Shown here: one piece after another, positions 19,701-26,317 of the stretch
Position numbering within the stretch: the first letter of the stretch is position 1
How the letters are laid out: the number at the start of each line of letters is the position of its first letter
From: a virus
Virus record (IMG/VR): IMGVR_UViG_3300029319_000004
Location: 103,027 to 167,026 of that record
Length of the DNA stretch: 64,000 nucleotides
Strand: one strand, 5' to 3'
The notes under the pieces: generated by a model
Seen by the model: only the letters and a program-made list of their open reading frames with translations
The model's database searches: none
Told to the model about the DNA's origin: nothing
Program-made: the position numbers and the translations under genes

Positions 19701-20745
19701 TCTTGATGCGGGATTCAACCGGTTTACCTCTCCAGTTTTTGGAGGCCAAGATGGTCTAGATATCACAGAGAAGGATCCGTTCCGGAATCGTTACTTGTCT
19801 ACCGGATCGTCGGCGACTACAAACTATGCTTGGAATACTATTGAGCGATCAATTAATGTTCTGTCAGACCCAGAGTTTATCGAGTTTGATATCGCAACAA
19901 TTCCAGGCTTAACCAACGAAACTCTTACTGATCAACTCGTTGTTGCAGTTGAAGAGCGCGCAGACGCTTTAGCAATTATTGACCTTAAAGGAAGTTACGA
20001 GCCTCCTCATGAGGGCATTGTTGGCGGCGAGGCAGTCTCTAGAAGAACTGGTTCAGTTGATAGTGTTGTTGCAAACCTTAAGGGACGAGGTCTTAACTCA
20101 AGTTACGCATGTGCCTTCTTCCCGTTTGTTCAGATTCGAGATACGGTGAGCGATGCGATTCTATTCGTCCCGCCCTCCGTTGTCGCTCTGGGTACCATGT
20201 CTAGTTCGCAGCGCAGATCAGCAGTCTGGTTTGCCCCAGCTGGATTTACCCGTGGCGGCTTAAGCGAAGGTTCTGCCGGCTTGCCTGTTGTAGGAGTGCG
20301 CACCCGCGTTACTTCCGACCAGCGTGACAAGCTTTACGATGCAAACATTAATCCAATTGCAAGTTTCCCTGCAGAGGGTATTGTGGTGTTCGGTCAGAAA
20401 ACACTTCAGGTTACGCCTTCGGCCCTTGACAGGATTAACGTTCGACGGCTTCTTATCTTCCTTAAGAAGGAGATTTCCAGAATTGCATCGAGAACACTCT
20501 TCGAGCAAAACGTTCAGTCGACTTGGGATCGTTTCAAAGGCGAGGTTAACCCATTTTTGGCTGGAGTGAAGGCTGGGCTAGGCTTAACCGACTACAAGTT
20601 GGTTCTTGACAGCACCACAACCACAGATGAGCTTGTAGATAGAAACATTCTATACGCAAAGATTTTCATTAAACCAGCAAGAGCCATTGAGTTTATCGCA
20701 CTTGATTTTATTATCACACGCAGTGGCGCATCTTTTGACGATTAA
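16789..20745 (+). CDS. 18: Contractile tail sheath protein, T4 gp18-like, enlarged
   Basis: 1318 residues, twice T4 gp18 (659). The N-terminus ISPGVFIEEIDQSQ plus VVVGRFRKGP, and the C-terminal block with SALDRINVRRLLIFLKKEI and RSGASFDD-like end, are diagnostic of myovirus sheaths. Between them are extra domains: residues about 130-440 hold two related Thr/Ala/Gly-rich repeats, each with a helix of type RLVDLIN or RIRDAIN followed by a G-x-GN turn, and more insertions follow to about 900. These probably decorate the outer sheath surface. TAAGGAG at 16778-16784 opens the gene. Confidence 0.92.
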   Translation: MSDDRFKFISPGVFIEEIDQSQLPELTERMGPVVVGRFRKGPSNRPIKIKDFNELVDVFGAPAPGNASGDIWRSAAMTAPTYAAYAAQAWLRNNTPCTIIRLLGVSHEDADSYSTNPTAPAGWRTANTIAKTGTVGGAYGLLVMPDPDATNQGATTSSVDIQLLTTAEANVSTTTVRIGIPSHLAGGVSTGAAAPSYSQALTFNFTDNIAAPAANTIDVLAEAATTDAAISGAMGRLVDLINGGSVASPNSAAGTISSVATLAGVQAALSASYDDSTNRLTLASKVGGNLANNISIWVDENLFQGDGTEGTADVAATASITTNGGVLNDETFTLTDAAGLSVPFIFKTGVTTVDGTKSGSNVIIGVQNALGSAAAVGERIRDAINNSDLAMTAAETAAGVVGLTQTGLGSAGNNSTPDMSGVSNTTSTTFTGGDDGSHNLIKLGTTVSPTDNSSDHIAAITASSAVPVTGALGAIWYVEDGYVQLMGTPRDALDSDNVPVTSSGVWIRSTGGQSFHARVASGSAGTVLQSAKFNFDPTSDQFIRKSFNTDPTAANSDLIDTSAGGVVQKYFLGESFEEEIRTRLSANSVSASAAGDYLACVVGLSRPTPSTDWSNHLVSATAGGTGWFFSQDKRGAVESGNGFDPTDTSMVEKLFRFVALDNGEMTNREIKISLADIKQPANNFVKFGSFTVLIRDAKDTDNNPVVLERYTGVNLDPTSSKYIGRVIGDKEYAYDTVSRTVRQYGTYDNASKFVRVLVSAFVDAGNAEGLLPFGVYGPVVPDTLEVLGNQGHTDADPKIRNLTLTSPADIKGAGSWVVGADSLPTASLQNIDTLVNPGASPIDADGSDVVVWDAGLAPLTGAIEWPSNRIRVSASEGDLTRLSQAYFGYQSNRAGTRIFAEENLDHFRGPALGVDMFSQAASASHYSWIFTLDDLVVVNSADGLSVKSAVHTSGSRASATSKTGLSGSDSILDAGFNRFTSPVFGGQDGLDITEKDPFRNRYLSTGSSATTNYAWNTIERSINVLSDPEFIEFDIATIPGLTNETLTDQLVVAVEERADALAIIDLKGSYEPPHEGIVGGEAVSRRTGSVDSVVANLKGRGLNSSYACAFFPFVQIRDTVSDAILFVPPSVVALGTMSSSQRRSAVWFAPAGFTRGGLSEGSAGLPVVGVRTRVTSDQRDKLYDANINPIASFPAEGIVVFGQKTLQVTPSALDRINVRRLLIFLKKEISRIASRTLFEQNVQSTWDRFKGEVNPFLAGVKAGLGLTDYKLVLDSTTTTDELVDRNILYAKIFIKPARAIEFIALDFIITRSGASFDD

Positions 20746-20774
20746 ACTAGTTAATGATATAGGAGACCAGATAC

Positions 20775-21374
20775 ATGGCATTTTTTACAGAGACAGATAA
20801 AAAGTTAGGCAATCCTTTCGAGCCTAAAAGAAAATTCAGATGGCTTGTGAGCTTCAGTAATATTGGACAGCAAGCTAGCTTTATGTGTGTTAGCGTCTCC
20901 AAGCCATCAGCCAACATAGATGTTCACAAGCATGAATTTTTAAATCACGAATTTAAATTTCCAACCAAGCTTAAGTGGCAACCTATAAGCGTTAAGTTTA
21001 TTGATTCGTTTCAAGCAGACATGGGAAATAAATTCTATAATTTAATGAGAAATTCTGGTTACCAAGCACCTGAAAGCTTTGAGGCTGCAAAAATGGGCTT
21101 TACTAAGTCACAAATGCAGTTTGCTATCGGTCAAGTTACAATTAGCCAGTATGATGGTGGTGACGTCGATGTAGATCCGTCCACTGTTGCAATTACTGAC
21201 AACCCAGGCTTTAACTTAGGAGTGCCAAGAGAAACTTGGACTTTGCATAATTCTCTTATGACTTCTGTTAAATTTGGTGACGGTTTGAGTTATACTGATA
21301 ATGGCATAGTTGAAGTTGAAGTTGGTTTAGAGTATGATTATGCTACAATTTTAACTGGCCCACTAGCAGTATAA
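20775..21374 (+). CDS. 19: Tail tube protein, T4 gp19-like
   Basis: 199 residues. The N-terminal FEPKRKFRWLVSF, the SKPSANIDVHKHEFLNHEFKFPTKLKW stretch and the WQPISVKFID phrase are typical of T4-like tube proteins. These stack as hexamers inside the sheath. It follows the sheath gene by 29 bases with TAGGAGA as ribosome site, matching the T4 18-19 order. Confidence 0.9.
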   Translation: MAFFTETDKKLGNPFEPKRKFRWLVSFSNIGQQASFMCVSVSKPSANIDVHKHEFLNHEFKFPTKLKWQPISVKFIDSFQADMGNKFYNLMRNSGYQAPESFEAAKMGFTKSQMQFAIGQVTISQYDGGDVDVDPSTVAITDNPGFNLGVPRETWTLHNSLMTSVKFGDGLSYTDNGIVEVEVGLEYDYATILTGPLAV

Positions 21375-21398
21375 AATAAATAAATTTACGAGGTAAAA

Positions 21399-22259
21399 AT
21401 GAGAAACAACGAGAAGCGCGTTGGGCAACCAGGGGGCCAAAACCCTGAGAGCCCAGCTGCAGCAGTTGCTGCGCAGCAGTCTCAACCACTTTCTTTTGTA
21501 ACACCAACGCAGTTTGTTGAGTTGCCTTCTAAGGGAGAGCTTTATCCTGAAGGACACCCTCTTCATAAGCAAGGGGTTATCGAAATTAAGTATATGACTG
21601 CCAAAGAAGAAGATATCCTAACTTCAGAGGCTTTGCTTAGACAAGGCTTGGCGTTGGAGCGTCTTTTGTTTAGCATTATTTTGGATAAAAGAATTGATCC
21701 CGAAACACTACTTTCGGGAGATCGCAATGCAATACTTATTGCGGCCAGAGAGAGTGGGTATGGTGCGCTATATGAGACAAAAATAACTTGCCCCTCATGT
21801 GGTAGTGTGTCGGACTATACTTTTAGCTTAGAGGAAAAAACACTTAGCTTAGGCTGTTTAGATGACAACATACTCAAAGACAATTCTGTTAGATTGAAAG
21901 ACGGAGTGCTTTATACAATGCTTCCCAAAACTGGTGTTGAGGTAGGCTTTAAGCTTCTTACAGGCAAAGATGAAAATGATTTGTCAAACCAGTCAAAACA
22001 AAAGAAAGCCAAAGGTCAGCATAATACGGTTACAGATCAGTTGTATAAAATAATTACCTCTGTAAACGGAAGCGAGGATAGATATACAGTGCATGAATTT
22101 ATTATGTCTATGCCTATTAGTGATTCTAAACTTTTAAGAAAACTGCATAGGAAAATGACACCTAATGTAGATTTAACTCAGCTATACGGCTGTTCTAAGT
22201 GCGGTCACACCACAGACATGGAGGTGCCGTTTAATACGGAATTTTTTTGGCCTGAATGA
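21399..22259 (+). CDS. 26: Baseplate hub assembly protein, T4 gp26-like
   Basis: 286 residues. FVELPSKGELYPEGHPL at about 38-54, IKYMTAKEEDIL at about 61-72 and GDRNAILIAARESGYG at about 107-122 are typical of gp26-type hub proteins from marine T4-like phages. Two CxxC pairs (CPSC near 129-132 and CSKC near 266-269) suggest a zinc site. In T4 gp26 helps assemble the central baseplate hub. The N-terminal 30 residues are a flexible Gln/Ala/Pro stretch. Confidence 0.72.
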   Translation: MRNNEKRVGQPGGQNPESPAAAVAAQQSQPLSFVTPTQFVELPSKGELYPEGHPLHKQGVIEIKYMTAKEEDILTSEALLRQGLALERLLFSIILDKRIDPETLLSGDRNAILIAARESGYGALYETKITCPSCGSVSDYTFSLEEKTLSLGCLDDNILKDNSVRLKDGVLYTMLPKTGVEVGFKLLTGKDENDLSNQSKQKKAKGQHNTVTDQLYKIITSVNGSEDRYTVHEFIMSMPISDSKLLRKLHRKMTPNVDLTQLYGCSKCGHTTDMEVPFNTEFFWPE

Positions 22260-22266
22260 TGAATAT

Positions 22267-22434
22267 ATGGAATATGTCTATAATGACTTTTTCCTATTAA
22301 AATACCACGGTGGCTGGAGTTTCATCGAAGCCTATAACTTGCCTGTGGGATTGAGAAAGTGGTTCTTGAAAAGGTTGCAACGTCAATTTGAAGACGAAAA
22401 AGATGCGATCGAAAAGGCCAATGAAGATAGTTAA
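22267..22434 (+). CDS. Small tail-assembly protein downstream of gp26-like gene
   Basis: 55 residues, MEYVYNDFFLLKYHGGWSF onward, then a charged helix. It begins 7 bases after the gp26-like stop and ends 5 bases before a strong terminator. A short YxxFFxLKYHGGW protein at this place is a recurrent companion of gp26 in marine myoviruses, as far as I recall. It may act as a small assembly chaperone, possibly the counterpart of T4 gp51, but that is positional inference. Confidence 0.65.
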   Translation: MEYVYNDFFLLKYHGGWSFIEAYNLPVGLRKWFLKRLQRQFEDEKDAIEKANEDS

Positions 22435-22438
22435 TACG

Positions 22439-22470
22439 AGGAGGGCTAGCGCCCTCCTTTTCTTTTTTGT
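22439..22470 (+). terminator. Rho-independent terminator after hub-assembly genes
   Basis: Perfect 8-bp stem AGGAGGGC / GCCCTCCT (22439-22446, 22451-22458) with loop TAGC, followed by TTTCTTTTTTG. It ends the neck-to-gp26 transcript. Confidence 0.9.
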
Positions 22471-22476
22471 ATTAGC

Positions 22477-22489
22477 ACTATTTAGTTTA
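22477..22489 (+). promoter_or_regulatory. Candidate phage promoter motif ACTATTTAGTTTA
   Basis: It lies just downstream of a terminator and 27 bases before the tape-measure ATG, again where a new transcript should begin. Shares ACTATTTA with four other intergenic sites. Confidence 0.42.
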
Positions 22490-22503
22490 AGGGGTACAGT
22501 AAG

Positions 22504-25095
22504 ATGTCTGACGCAGAAAATCTAGAAAAAATCCTGCAGTTAATGAAAGACATAGCTGCAGAGAAGATAAAAGCTAGTCAATTAAGTAGTGGCGAACGAG
22601 AGGACGTCGCTGCGTTGTCTAATTTATTGTTACAGCAAGAAAGTACCACAAACAAGCTTATACAGCAATATAATAGAAAAATACAGGCTGCTAGATCTAA
22701 TCAAAAAGAAGAACTCGCGCTGCAGCTTGAACAAGAAAAAAAATTATATGACTTTATTCAAAGAAAAAGACAAGCTGAGGGTAATGCTCTTAAACAAAGC
22801 GCTGAAGAAGCCCGCAAAAATAACGACATTCAGATTAGAGATCGAAAAACTGCTCAAGATAAATTAGAAAATAATGTTAAAGCATCTTTTGATAGGCAAA
22901 GTAGCAGTTATAGGGCGTCGACCACATTATTGAAAAAAGTTCAAGAAGCTCAGCTTGCTGCTCTTGGTGGCATGGCCGCAAAGATGAATGTTAACACAAA
23001 GAAAGCCGGCGCCGGCGTACAAAACGTATTTGGCGAGATTATTAAAGGAAGCGGCGGTCTTGGAGGCAAGGTAGTAAAGATTGGCGGAGAATTATTAGGT
23101 GAAGTTATCGGTATGGGTGCGGATGTTTTAGAAGCCCAGGCAGACACAATTAGCACAGCTACTAAAAACATTGTTAAAGATTTAGATACTCAATACAGAA
23201 ACTTTAGAAAAACAATTGGTTTTGGACTCAAAGAGTCCCAAGCAGCATTTCTTGCCGTAATGGACTCCGAAGCTGAGCTAGCTGAGAGATTTAATAGCAA
23301 CGCGGCGAGAGCACGCGATGGCTTGCAGATGATATCCGATATTTATATCGATCCTAGTGATGCCGCTGCCGCGATGAAAGAGCTAGCACAAGGTGTTTCT
23401 ACATTCTCAGAAGTAATGAAAGCCACTCCAGATCTTGGTGCAGCCATGGCCAACAACGTTGCAGCTCTGGGTCGCCTAGGCATCTCACAGCAAGCTACAG
23501 CCAAAACAATGGAAATTGGCTCAAAAGCTATGTCTATGAACGGCGTAGAAATGATTAAACTTACGCGTCAAGTTGTTGCGACAGGTTTAGCAATTGATAA
23601 AGACTTGAATCAGGTCATGGCAGACTTTAACACTATGGCGCCTCAGCTAACTCAGTTTGGTGAAAACATGACCACAGTTTTTGCCAAGCTTGAGGCTCAG
23701 TCTAAAGCAACAGGTATTGCTGCAGGTGATCTTTTAAATACTGCAATGAAGTTTGATACTTTTGAAGGCGCAGCACAAGCTGCTGGCAAGCTAAATGCTA
23801 TCTTAGGAGATACTGTTGTCGATACAATGGCACTAATTCATGCCTCGCCAGATGAAAAAATTGAAATGTTACGACAAAGCCTTGATGATGCTGGCAAGTC
23901 ATTTGATGATATGCATCGTCGCGAGCAACAAGTTATTGCTACTAGTTTAGGATTAGGCAGTGTCATGGAGGCGCAAAAGCTATTCAACGAAGAAAATGCT
24001 GATGCATATGAAAGCTATGCTAGTAATTTTGAAAAAGGAATCGATACAAGTAAAACTCAAGACGATATTTCTAGGCTTGCTAAGCAAACTGCAACAATTA
24101 ATGATGTTCTTGAGGGAGCTGCATCAAATATGGCTAGCACGATTAACGTTGCTACTTCTGCGTTAAGAGCTACAGCAGAGACTATATATAAAACATTTAC
24201 TGGCGCTACAGATGCCGTTCGATTCAGTTCAGACACTGTGTCAAAAGCAGCGATTCAGCAAGCAAAAGCAGCTGACAAGGTCCAGGAGAGCAATAAAAAA
24301 CTAAAATCCTCTTATGATGACTTAAAGGGGGCAGCTCCAACGCCAACTGCAGCAAAGGTACCTTCTCCAAAAGAAGCGCCAAAGGGAATCATCGAAACTC
24401 TCAAGCCTGCACCAAAAAAAGCTGTGGATCCTTCAGAGATATCAAAAGCTCAAGCACTTGCTTTCCAAGACAGAACTGCTATTTTAGCTCAGGCACAGGC
24501 CGGTGTTAGAAATGTTGAAAACGCTATGAAGATGTTTGGAGATATTAATGCTCCTGGTGGTCAATCACTTGAAAAGAAGGCTACTGTCGCCTTCACGATG
24601 CTTCATGACGAAATGAAAGAAGTTGTTAAAGACTTAAGCAAGAATCTAGGCGTAAGCATGGAGGAAGCATTTAAAATAGGTATGGACATAAAGGCTCTTG
24701 ATCCATTAATGGATGCTACAGCTAATATTGGTGATTTTGTTGCAAAGCAAGAAAAAACAGGACCGGCCGAAGCTGGAATTCCTATTGCGCGTATGGTGGA
24801 ACTGCTCAAAGCAGAAAAAACTGTGCCTGAGGCCATACCCATGGTTAGAGAGTTTGAGACATTAAAAACAAAAACTTTAGATAGCACAGTTCATATGGAA
24901 AAAATTACTTTACTTCAAGAGATACAAAAAGAATCAAATGATCAAGTAACAAAAAACATGCAAGAGCTAGTGCAGTTTGTGAAAGAGAATCAAAAGGTCG
25001 CCGATGCTGGTGCTGATGTAAAAACTTTAACACTTAGACTGGGACAGAGAGAGTTTGCAGCGGTGGTTGAAGATAGTTTAAAGATGTTAAGATAA
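22504..25095 (+). CDS. Tail tape measure protein
   Basis: 863 residues, overwhelmingly alpha-helical and Ala/Lys/Glu/Gln-rich. Long coiled coil at 1-160, a Gly/Val-rich possibly membrane-active segment at about 172-212 (FGEIIKGSGGLGGKVVKIGG), then helical repeats and a Pro/Lys-rich linker near 610-650. Location after the tube genes and before baseplate genes fits a tape measure (functional analogue of T4 gp29), which sets tail length and can pass into the cell envelope at injection. Confidence 0.75.
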   Translation: MSDAENLEKILQLMKDIAAEKIKASQLSSGEREDVAALSNLLLQQESTTNKLIQQYNRKIQAARSNQKEELALQLEQEKKLYDFIQRKRQAEGNALKQSAEEARKNNDIQIRDRKTAQDKLENNVKASFDRQSSSYRASTTLLKKVQEAQLAALGGMAAKMNVNTKKAGAGVQNVFGEIIKGSGGLGGKVVKIGGELLGEVIGMGADVLEAQADTISTATKNIVKDLDTQYRNFRKTIGFGLKESQAAFLAVMDSEAELAERFNSNAARARDGLQMISDIYIDPSDAAAAMKELAQGVSTFSEVMKATPDLGAAMANNVAALGRLGISQQATAKTMEIGSKAMSMNGVEMIKLTRQVVATGLAIDKDLNQVMADFNTMAPQLTQFGENMTTVFAKLEAQSKATGIAAGDLLNTAMKFDTFEGAAQAAGKLNAILGDTVVDTMALIHASPDEKIEMLRQSLDDAGKSFDDMHRREQQVIATSLGLGSVMEAQKLFNEENADAYESYASNFEKGIDTSKTQDDISRLAKQTATINDVLEGAASNMASTINVATSALRATAETIYKTFTGATDAVRFSSDTVSKAAIQQAKAADKVQESNKKLKSSYDDLKGAAPTPTAAKVPSPKEAPKGIIETLKPAPKKAVDPSEISKAQALAFQDRTAILAQAQAGVRNVENAMKMFGDINAPGGQSLEKKATVAFTMLHDEMKEVVKDLSKNLGVSMEEAFKIGMDIKALDPLMDATANIGDFVAKQEKTGPAEAGIPIARMVELLKAEKTVPEAIPMVREFETLKTKTLDSTVHMEKITLLQEIQKESNDQVTKNMQELVQFVKENQKVADAGADVKTLTLRLGQREFAAVVEDSLKMLR

Positions 25096-25107
25096 GGAAT
25101 TTTAAAA

Positions 25108-25977
25108 ATGTCATTTAAAATAGCAGCAGAAATAGGTATACTAGGTGAGTCACGTTTTGCAAATGTGCCTTTTAAAGGACCAGGCGAAGGGTTTGCACCT
25201 AGTCGAGAGGCTGAAGCTGGCACAAAAATAGAATTTATACCCATACACTATAATAACGCACCCGTCATCTCATTCATAGCTTTTATGCCCAGTATTAAAG
25301 ACAATATTAAACAAGGCATTCAGACAACACAGCCTTTTGGACGTCTAGATCCGATTAGAATGTGGAGAAGTTCCGAAAGAACAATAGATGTTAGCTTTAA
25401 GATAGCTTCCTCATCAAAAGAAATGGCTTTAAGAAATTTAAATAACTTAAGTTGGCTTTTAGCTTCGACTTATCCAACATATGATTCTTCAAAGTGTGGC
25501 TGCGCAACCTCGGTTGCCGCATCACCAATGTTTCGTGTTAAATACGCTAATTTAATAACTAGCACATCGAACTATGATGGTTTGTTATCTGTCATACAGG
25601 GGGTAGGGGTTGAGCACAACTTTGAAAAAGGTGTTATACACATCGATGCCGATGGTAAAGATAGCAGCCTTTTAAAAAATGCTAAGTTTCCAAAACAAGC
25701 TGGCAATTATTTAGTTGCATCCGAAATTTCAGTTAGTTGCACTTTGGACGTTGTGCATGAGGACTCGCTAGGATGGGATTATCATACCGGAGAGTGGCGA
25801 GGGCGTACTGGTGCTGGATATCCATATGGATTAGGCACCATAAAAGTAGCTGCCGACCCTCCTGCCTCTGGTGGCGGCGGCGCAACATCTCAAGGTTTAA
25901 GTCAAGACTTTTTTCAAAACGCAGAAAATACTTACGGCCGAGAAGCAGAGGCTGCAGCTGCAAAAATACTTGGATAA
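25108..25977 (+). CDS. Baseplate tube-cap-like protein (gp48/gp54 type)
   Basis: 289 residues. The RSSERTIDVSFKIAS phrase (about 92-106) followed by helices and a beta-rich C-terminal half is the pattern of proteins that cap the baseplate-tube junction (T4 gp48 and gp54). A Gly-rich tail (ASGGGGATSQG) is present. It sits between tape measure and gp53-like gene, consistent with baseplate genes. Which of gp48 or gp54 it matches cannot be settled by eye. Confidence 0.5.
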   Translation: MSFKIAAEIGILGESRFANVPFKGPGEGFAPSREAEAGTKIEFIPIHYNNAPVISFIAFMPSIKDNIKQGIQTTQPFGRLDPIRMWRSSERTIDVSFKIASSSKEMALRNLNNLSWLLASTYPTYDSSKCGCATSVAASPMFRVKYANLITSTSNYDGLLSVIQGVGVEHNFEKGVIHIDADGKDSSLLKNAKFPKQAGNYLVASEISVSCTLDVVHEDSLGWDYHTGEWRGRTGAGYPYGLGTIKVAADPPASGGGGATSQGLSQDFFQNAENTYGREAEAAAAKILG

Positions 25978-25983
25978 AAGATT

Positions 25984-26316
25984 ATGAGATACTCAAAGAA
26001 CAAAATAAAAACCAGTAAAAATCGTGCCTACAGACAATACTTAAAAAATCGCGGTTTAAAACACATATCACATTACAATACAAGCAAGCTTAGGCACCCT
26101 ACTGTTGAAAATTTGCAAGATTTCGAAAGAATTAGTCATGTTTGGAAAACTGGAGATAAGTGGTATAAATTAGCTGACTTATACTATAAGGATCCAACTA
26201 AGTGGTGGGTAATTGCTTTTTACAATCAAAGACCTACAGAAGCACATGTGACTCCTGGTGAGGTTGTATATATACCACTGCCCTTAGATTCTATTTTATA
26301 TCAGATAGGGTATTAG
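25984..26316 (+). CDS. 53: Baseplate wedge protein, T4 gp53-like
   Basis: 110 residues. The core WKTGDKWYKLADLYYKDPTKWWVIAFYN followed by TPGEVVYIPLP is typical of the gp53 / LysM-like wedge family, in which a short LysM-type fold locks wedges together. Basic N-terminus. It starts 6 bases after the previous stop and ends 1 base before the next ATG. Confidence 0.72.
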   Translation: MRYSKNKIKTSKNRAYRQYLKNRGLKHISHYNTSKLRHPTVENLQDFERISHVWKTGDKWYKLADLYYKDPTKWWVIAFYNQRPTEAHVTPGEVVYIPLPLDSILYQIGY

Positions 26317-26317
26317 T

